Source of the DNA: an uncultured Oscillospiraceae bacterium
Lineage (GTDB): Bacteria > Bacillota > Clostridia > Oscillospirales > Oscillospiraceae
Direction of reading: 5' to 3'
NCBI GenBank assembly: GCA_934591705.1
Contig: CAKTPM010000002.1
Location: forward strand, 62,001 to 126,000
DNA: 64,000 bases
Part shown: in pieces, positions 59,506 to 64,000 of the stretch
Position numbering within the stretch: the first letter of the stretch is position 1
How the letters are laid out: each line of letters begins with the position of its first letter
Notes under the pieces: generated by a model
Database searches by the model: none
Told to the model about the DNA's origin: nothing
The model's input: only the letters and a program-made list of their open reading frames with translations
Made by a program: the position numbers and the translations under genes

Positions 59506-59534
59506 TTGCGCTTTTTCCCGGGAGGCCGTATAAT
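59506..59534 (+). promoter_or_regulatory. Promoter of the DHHW gene
   Basis: TTGCGC (59506-59511), a 17-nt spacer and TATAAT (59529-59534). Confidence 0.65.
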
Positions 59535-59573
59535 GAGTTGGCCCCAGACCACCTATGAGAAGGAGGAGTCCCC

Positions 59574-60911
59574 ATGAAAAGATTACTCTGCGGCGCCCTG
59601 TGCGCGCTGCTTTTGCTGCCGCTCACCGGCTGCCACAGGCACACCCCCGGCCCGGAGGCCACCTGCACCACGGCTCAGCTCTGCACGGAATGCGGCAAGG
59701 AGCTCGCAGCCGCCCTGGGCCACGAGCCCGACGAGCCCACCTGCGCTCATGACCAGACCTGCCGGCGCTGCGGCGAGATCCTGGCCCCTGCCCTGCCCCA
59801 TACGCCGGAGGGTCAGGCCACCTGCACCACGGCTCAGCTCTGCAGTGTGTGCGGGGCGGTGCTCATCCCTGCCAAGGGCCACAGCGTGGACAGCGCCACC
59901 GGGCTTTGCACCGTGTGCGGCCGGCAGGTGACGGAGCCCGGCGGCACCTACATACGCCCCGGCAAAAACGACTATGTCAGCGACGATACCGCCGCCCTGG
60001 TGCCGGAGACCGCCGCCAGCGGCCACTACAGCAACGACCTTGCCTCCTACTATGCCGGGGCGGTGCTGATCTGCGGGGATTACGGCATGGAATATTTCTC
60101 CTGCGACCCCACCGGCTCGGACAACTATGCCGCCATCGTCAACGACTTTGCCGCCAGGTATCCCGATGTGAACATCACCGCCCTGCTGGTGCCCAAGTGC
60201 TGCGCCTATGAGACCCCCGCTGACCGGGACAGCGTCCACGACTCCATCGCCGGGTTCATCTCCGCCACCTACGGCAAGATGGACGGCCGGGTGAAGAGGG
60301 CCGACGCCATGGGCCTCATGGACGCCCACGCCGGGGAGTACATGTTCTACCGCACCGATCACCACTGGACCTCCCTGGGCGCGTACTACGCCTCGGCGGC
60401 CTACTGCGCTGCCAACGGCATCACCCCCCTGGCCCTGGAGAGCTACGAGTCCACCGTCCGCACCGGCGTCACGGGCACCCTCTACATGTACGGCCGCAAT
60501 GACGCCAACCTCAAGCGGAACCCCGACTACACCGTGTGCCGCTATCCCCAGACCGGCTACTCCCTGCGCTGCTATAACGGCGGGTGGTACAATGCTCCGG
60601 CGGTGAACGGCAGCTACCGGGACTATGCCAGCGTGTTCATCAGCGGCGATAACCCCCTCACCGTCATCCGCACCGACAAGGACACCGGCCGCACCCTGCT
60701 GATCTTCAAGGAGTCCTACGGCAATGCCTTTGTGCCCTACATGATCGACTACTATGACCGGGTCATCGTGGCGGACATCCGGGAAAGCGGCCGCATGCCC
60801 GCCACGGCGGAGCTGATGCGCACCTACGGCGTGACGGATGTGCTCTTTATCAACAATGTCCAGGCAGCCATGTCCCTGCAGGACAGTCTGCGGACCACCG
60901 CCCTCTCCTGA
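59574..60911 (+). CDS. Secreted DHHW-family protein with N-terminal Cys-rich repeats
   Basis: 445 residues. Signal peptide with lipobox-like LTGC (Cys20) at the N-terminus. Residues about 28-125 contain three or four zinc-ribbon-like units (ATCTTAQLCTECG, TCAHDQTCRRCG, ATCTTAQLCSVCG, TGLCTVCG). The rest is the DHHW/SGNH-like domain with YRTDHHWTSLGAYYA (about 258-272) and FKESYGNAFVPY. DHHW proteins resemble AlgX/AlgJ-type O-acetylation factors. Export and surface location are likely; the role of the ribbons is unknown. AGGAGGAG precedes the ATG. Confidence 0.85.
   Translation: MKRLLCGALCALLLLPLTGCHRHTPGPEATCTTAQLCTECGKELAAALGHEPDEPTCAHDQTCRRCGEILAPALPHTPEGQATCTTAQLCSVCGAVLIPAKGHSVDSATGLCTVCGRQVTEPGGTYIRPGKNDYVSDDTAALVPETAASGHYSNDLASYYAGAVLICGDYGMEYFSCDPTGSDNYAAIVNDFAARYPDVNITALLVPKCCAYETPADRDSVHDSIAGFISATYGKMDGRVKRADAMGLMDAHAGEYMFYRTDHHWTSLGAYYASAAYCAANGITPLALESYESTVRTGVTGTLYMYGRNDANLKRNPDYTVCRYPQTGYSLRCYNGGWYNAPAVNGSYRDYASVFISGDNPLTVIRTDKDTGRTLLIFKESYGNAFVPYMIDYYDRVIVADIRESGRMPATAELMRTYGVTDVLFINNVQAAMSLQDSLRTTALS
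59656..59685. repeat. 30-bp direct repeat, copy 1 (copy 2 at 59815-59844)
   Basis: Thirty identical bases occur twice, 159 bp apart and in the same frame, encoding ATCTTAQLC in both Cys-rich units. The DNA identity points to recent internal duplication or gene conversion. Confidence 0.95.
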
Positions 60912-60926
60912 AAAAACCGGAGAATC

Positions 60927-60962
60927 GCCCCGGCGCCCCCCCTTGGGAGGCCGCCGGGGCGT
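60927..60962 (+). terminator. Hairpin after the DHHW gene, weak T tract
   Basis: GCCCCGGCG/GCCGGGGC stem followed by GTTCTGCGTT. A second GC-rich dyad lies near 60990-61015. The remaining bases to 61189 contain only the next promoter. Confidence 0.5.
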
Positions 60963-61080
60963 TCTGCGTTATGGCAACCTTTTTCTCCCGCCGGGGCCGA
61001 AGGGGCCGGCGGCGGCAGGGAAGATTTTCCAAATGTGGTGCTTTTCCGCCAAAAAGCTACAAAATTTTGCGTTTTCCGGG

Positions 61081-61109
61081 TAGACAAGTCCCGGCGGCCA
61101 TGCTATACT
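61081..61109 (+). promoter_or_regulatory. Promoter of the dockerin protein gene
   Basis: TAGACA (61081-61086), a 17-nt spacer and TATACT (61104-61109). Confidence 0.7.
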
Positions 61110-61189
61110 GCAAACTGTAAAATTGTATTATGTAAAGCGGCGGACGGGCTTTTTTGCGTCCGACACTACACGGAGATGGGTGATAGGAT

Positions 61190-63856
61190 ATGAACGGTAT
61201 GAAAAGAGGGCTGGCGCTGGTGCTGTGTCTGGCGGTGCTTTGCACCGCGGGGCTGACCTCGCTTCTGGCGGCCTCGCAGTATACGCAAAGCTTGATGGAC
61301 CGGGGACACCTGGGCGTTGTCAGCGCCAAGTATGAGTCCAGCGGCGACCCCGGCGCCTATGCCACGGTGCCCGGGGATCTGGGCGGCCCCTCCTACGGCC
61401 TTTACATGTTCATTGAGGACTCCGTGGTGGCCTTTTTCAAGTGGTGCCGCAGCCACCCCACCAACGCCCGCTACCGGGAGATCGGCGACATCCTCTATGA
61501 CGCCTACTACAATCCCTCGGCGGGCCTGGGCCCCAATTTCAACGCCAAGTGGACCTACTGCAACAGGCAGTACGGCGATACCTTCGCCGATGCCCAGTGG
61601 GAGCATGTGAAGGAGAAGTACTACGATTTGCTCGTCGCCAATGCGGAGAGCGCCGTTCCCGGCTTTAAGATGGATAACTACTCCATCGCCCTGCGGAATG
61701 TGTTCTGGTCCCGGGCGGTGCACCACGGCGTGAGCGGCGCCATGGAGATCATCCAGAATGCCTTTGCCTCCCTGGGCGGCTTCAAGAACCAGCCCGAGTC
61801 GGAGCTCATCTCCGCCATCTACAAGACCGCCGCGGAGCTCCGCGACCCCAAGAACACCAACTACATGAGCGGCCCGGACTCCGAGAAGTACGGCGTTTCC
61901 GGCAAGACCCTGTGGAAATGGCGGGGCTGCTCGGGCGATATCCAGCTGGGCGTGTATATCCGCGTGGCCATCAATGAGCCCGCCGACGCTCAGTACCTGC
62001 TGGCCAACACCATCGGCAGCGATCCCGCGGCGGTGGTGGGCCAGGGCGTGCGCCAGCTCCAGACCGGCGGCGCCGTGACCTACGGCCTGGGCAATGAAAA
62101 CGGCAAGGTGACCCTGGCCGCCAAGGCGGATGTGGACGCCCAGCGCCTCCAGATGGATTACTTCGCCAGCGGCTACTATACCCTGAGCAATGTAGAGAGC
62201 GGCAAGCGCCTGGCCGTCAGCGGCGGCAATGTGGTGTGGTCGGATGCCGCCGTGGGCAATGAGCAGCTCTGGGAGATCCTCCGCTCCGGCAACGGCTATA
62301 TCCTCCGCAGCCGGGCGGCGGCCATCGCGGCGAAGGTGGACGGCAGCGCCATTCCGGCGGAGCCGGCCCCCATCCCGGCGGATCCCGCCCCCCAGACCCC
62401 CGTCACCCCCCCCGAGGGGGAGACCCCCGCCCCTGAGACCAAGCCCCAAGCCGCCGGGGAGACCCCCGCCCAGACGGCGGCGGAGCCGGGCGCTGAGGCC
62501 GGGGCCCAAACGGAAACCACCACTGAACCGAAAACCGAAACGAAAACCGAGACCAAGACGGAAACAAAGCCGGAGACCAAAGCCGAGCCCGCAGGCCCCA
62601 AGGTCTACCTGGCCGCCGGCGTCGGCGGCAGCGTCACCCTCTCCGCTGTGCCCAACATCTGGCAGATCCCCCTGTCCGGCGACGGCTGGCAGCTGGTGGG
62701 CTCCAGCTATCCCTCCCTGAGCACCAAGCTCACCGACGGCAACTCCGTGTATAACCTGGCCGGCACCCTGCGCAGCGACTACACCATCCGGAAGGTCACC
62801 GTCTCCATCAAGGACTACGACACCAAGACCAATGTCCTCGCCCCCGTCACCGCCATGCCCGAGGCCAAGAGCTTCAACCTGGCCACCCTGGACCGGGATG
62901 TGAAATTCAGTGCCCTGCGGGCGGGCCACTATGTCATGGTCATCGAGGCCGCCAACAGCAACAAGGGCAGCGACCCCTTCACCGTGGAATCGGAGTTCTA
63001 TGTAGCTGCCGCCACCACATACACTCTCACATTTAACCCCAACGGCGGCACACTCAGCGGCAGCGCCAAGAAGACTGGCACCATCGGCGGCGTGTGGGGT
63101 GCCCTGCCCACCGCCTCCAAGTCCGGCGCGGTATTCGAGGGCTGGTTCACCGCCCCTGACGGCGGCGAGCAGATCACGGAGAACACCGTGGTCTCCTCCA
63201 GCCATACCCTCTACGCCCACTACCTGGGCCTGAACAGCTACCAATTCCTCAATGCCGACGGCAGCGTATTTGCCAGCGGCACCGCGGCGCCGGGCCAGCT
63301 GATCCCCGCGCCGGACAAGAAGCCCGCCAAGGCGGCGGACGCCACCTACTACTATGAGTTCGCCGGCTGGGCGGACTATACCGCCGGCGTCACGGTGATG
63401 CCCGCCTCCGGCAGCGTGAAGTTCACCCCGAAGTTCAACGCCAAGAAGCTGCCCTCCGGCGGCGGCACCGGCGGAGGTGCCGGCGGCACCCAGGAGCCCT
63501 CCGGCCAGCTGGACTCCCTGGCACCGGGCACCTCCGTGGAGGATATGCAGAGGAGCTTCGGCGGCATCAGCATCTATAGCGGCTCGAGCCCCGTGACCTC
63601 CGGCCCCGTGGGCACCGGCATGACCGCCAAGCTCTCCAATGGCTCCACCGTGACCCTCATCGTCACCGGTGACACCACCGGCAACGGCAAGATCACCATT
63701 ACCGATGTGGTGCGCATCCAGAAATATGTCACCGGCAGCAACAACCTGACCTCTGCGCAGGCCCAGGCCGCCGACATCAACGGTGACGGCAAGGTCACCA
63801 TCACCGATGTGGTGCAGGCCGCCCAGGTCACCGTGGGCAAGCGCACCATCCGCTGA
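61190..63856 (+). CDS. Large secreted modular protein with lysozyme-like N-terminus, InlB-type repeat and C-terminal dockerin
   Basis: 888 residues: signal peptide (1-28); a domain at about 40-260 with ESSGDPGAYATVPGDLGG and PSYGLYMF, resembling phage-tail or VgrG-type lysozyme-like domains; a possible ricin-like unit (YYTLSNVESGKRLAVSGG, about 325); a Pro/Glu/Thr/Lys linker (about 385-475, with ETKTETK repeats); a Listeria-Bacteroides InlB-type repeat (LTFNPNGGTLSGSAKKTG to TLYAHY, about 608-680); and a Gly-rich linker. The last 63 residues form a type I dockerin with two Ca-binding repeats (TGNGKITITDVVRIQKYVTG and NGDGKVTITDVVQAAQ). The dockerin should dock onto a cohesin. Catalytic function of the N-terminus is inference. 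Confidence 0.85.
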   Translation: MNGMKRGLALVLCLAVLCTAGLTSLLAASQYTQSLMDRGHLGVVSAKYESSGDPGAYATVPGDLGGPSYGLYMFIEDSVVAFFKWCRSHPTNARYREIGDILYDAYYNPSAGLGPNFNAKWTYCNRQYGDTFADAQWEHVKEKYYDLLVANAESAVPGFKMDNYSIALRNVFWSRAVHHGVSGAMEIIQNAFASLGGFKNQPESELISAIYKTAAELRDPKNTNYMSGPDSEKYGVSGKTLWKWRGCSGDIQLGVYIRVAINEPADAQYLLANTIGSDPAAVVGQGVRQLQTGGAVTYGLGNENGKVTLAAKADVDAQRLQMDYFASGYYTLSNVESGKRLAVSGGNVVWSDAAVGNEQLWEILRSGNGYILRSRAAAIAAKVDGSAIPAEPAPIPADPAPQTPVTPPEGETPAPETKPQAAGETPAQTAAEPGAEAGAQTETTTEPKTETKTETKTETKPETKAEPAGPKVYLAAGVGGSVTLSAVPNIWQIPLSGDGWQLVGSSYPSLSTKLTDGNSVYNLAGTLRSDYTIRKVTVSIKDYDTKTNVLAPVTAMPEAKSFNLATLDRDVKFSALRAGHYVMVIEAANSNKGSDPFTVESEFYVAAATTYTLTFNPNGGTLSGSAKKTGTIGGVWGALPTASKSGAVFEGWFTAPDGGEQITENTVVSSSHTLYAHYLGLNSYQFLNADGSVFASGTAAPGQLIPAPDKKPAKAADATYYYEFAGWADYTAGVTVMPASGSVKFTPKFNAKKLPSGGGTGGGAGGTQEPSGQLDSLAPGTSVEDMQRSFGGISIYSGSSPVTSGPVGTGMTAKLSNGSTVTLIVTGDTTGNGKITITDVVRIQKYVTGSNNLTSAQAQAADINGDGKVTITDVVQAAQVTVGKRTIR

Positions 63857-63870
63857 CAGGAGGAACTCCC

Positions 63871-64000
63871 ATGAAAAAGCTTTTCCGCGATCTGGCGCTG
63901 TGCGCCTTAGCCCTGGCGCTGTGCGTCTGCCTCCTTCCCCGGCGGGCCTATGCCGCCGGGACCACCCTCTCCGGCAACAGCACCGTCAAGCCCGGCGACA
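63871..64000 (+). CDS. Start of a secreted protein, possible cohesin-domain partner (cut by window edge)
   Basis: 43 codons are visible, 14 bp after the dockerin gene and behind AGGAGG. There is a clear signal peptide (hydrophobic core, then RRAYA cleavage region). The mature part begins GTTLSGNSTVKPGD. Cohesin domains often begin with a strand ending in KPGD, and a cohesin next to a dockerin would make sense, but 14 mature residues are too few to assign a family. Confidence 0.55.
   Translation, partial: MKKLFRDLALCALALALCVCLLPRRAYAAGTTLSGNSTVKPGD

Noticed and set aside
61300..61980. Prophage endolysin because of the lysozyme-like domain.
   Set aside because: No other phage genes; the protein has a signal peptide and dockerin, which fits a surface protein.
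61166..63244. Minus-strand frame of 692 codons opposite the dockerin gene.
   Set aside because: Repetitive Gly/Leu/Val-rich shadow without SD; the plus strand has a signal peptide and known domains.

Overview
The window looks like a chromosome segment from a high-GC, anaerobic, spore-forming member of the Clostridia, most likely an Oscillospiraceae-type gut bacterium. This is inferred from several things: the sporulation genes yabP and yabQ beside rqcP and divIC, butyrate kinase, a flavin and Fe-S type glycerol-3-phosphate oxidase operon, oleate hydratase, T-box leaders, a CIRCE-controlled hrcA-grpE-dnaK-dnaJ operon and a THF riboswitch. There are no rRNA genes, CRISPR arrays, insertion sequences or prophage genes. 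One tRNA gene, Gly(CCC), is present.

Layout. 1-6.2 kb: a partial ParB/Noc gene, an NhaC antiporter, a three-gene glp-like redox operon and a previously unmarked 25-codon gene with its own promoter and terminator. 6.3-11 kb: mnmG, a cyclase-family hydrolase, and murT-gatD, whose GatD has lost both catalytic residues. 11-15 kb: a T-box-controlled metG operon (metG, a gamma-carbonic-anhydrase-like gene, a small monooxygenase, tatD) facing xth. 15.8-22.4 kb: butyrate kinase, oleate hydratase, two divergent TetR regulators, a chimeric ORF that begins like metK and continues as the tail of a radical-SAM/SPASM protein, and a CofE-like ligase. 22.5-29 kb: the heat-shock operon continuing into rpiB and a membrane-anchored putative glycoside hydrolase. 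29-33 kb: folT under a THF riboswitch, a GntR/UTRA regulator and gap sharing a candidate operator, and an orphan histidine-kinase-like ATPase.

33-42 kb: mnmA, a DMT transporter, an NSS sodium symporter, a KdpDE-like two-component pair without kdp pump genes, tRNA-Gly, a D,D-carboxypeptidase and T-box cysS. 42-53 kb: two YtrA/GntR-controlled ABC systems, each with a palindromic operator at its promoter. Between them lie an ATP-grasp protein, sortase B and the rqcP-yabP-yabQ-divIC cluster. 53-57 kb: an operon of phosphopantetheinyl transferase, DUF4340 lipoprotein, D-aminoacylase and inositol monophosphatase, then truA. 57.9-64 kb: a small membrane protein, an ornithine/alanine-racemase-like enzyme, a secreted DHHW protein, a large secreted dockerin protein, and the start of another secreted protein that could be its cohesin partner.

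Promoters were called by eye as sigma-A-type -35/-10 pairs, nearly all with 17-nt spacers. Start codons were chosen by ribosome-binding site and family alignment, so several genes are shorter than the longest possible reading frame. The main items for follow-up are the 25-codon gene, the GatD pseudoenzyme, the metK/radical-SAM chimera, the rqcP-yabP hairpin that is both terminator and Shine-Dalgarno blocker, the gntR/gap shared operator and the dockerin locus.
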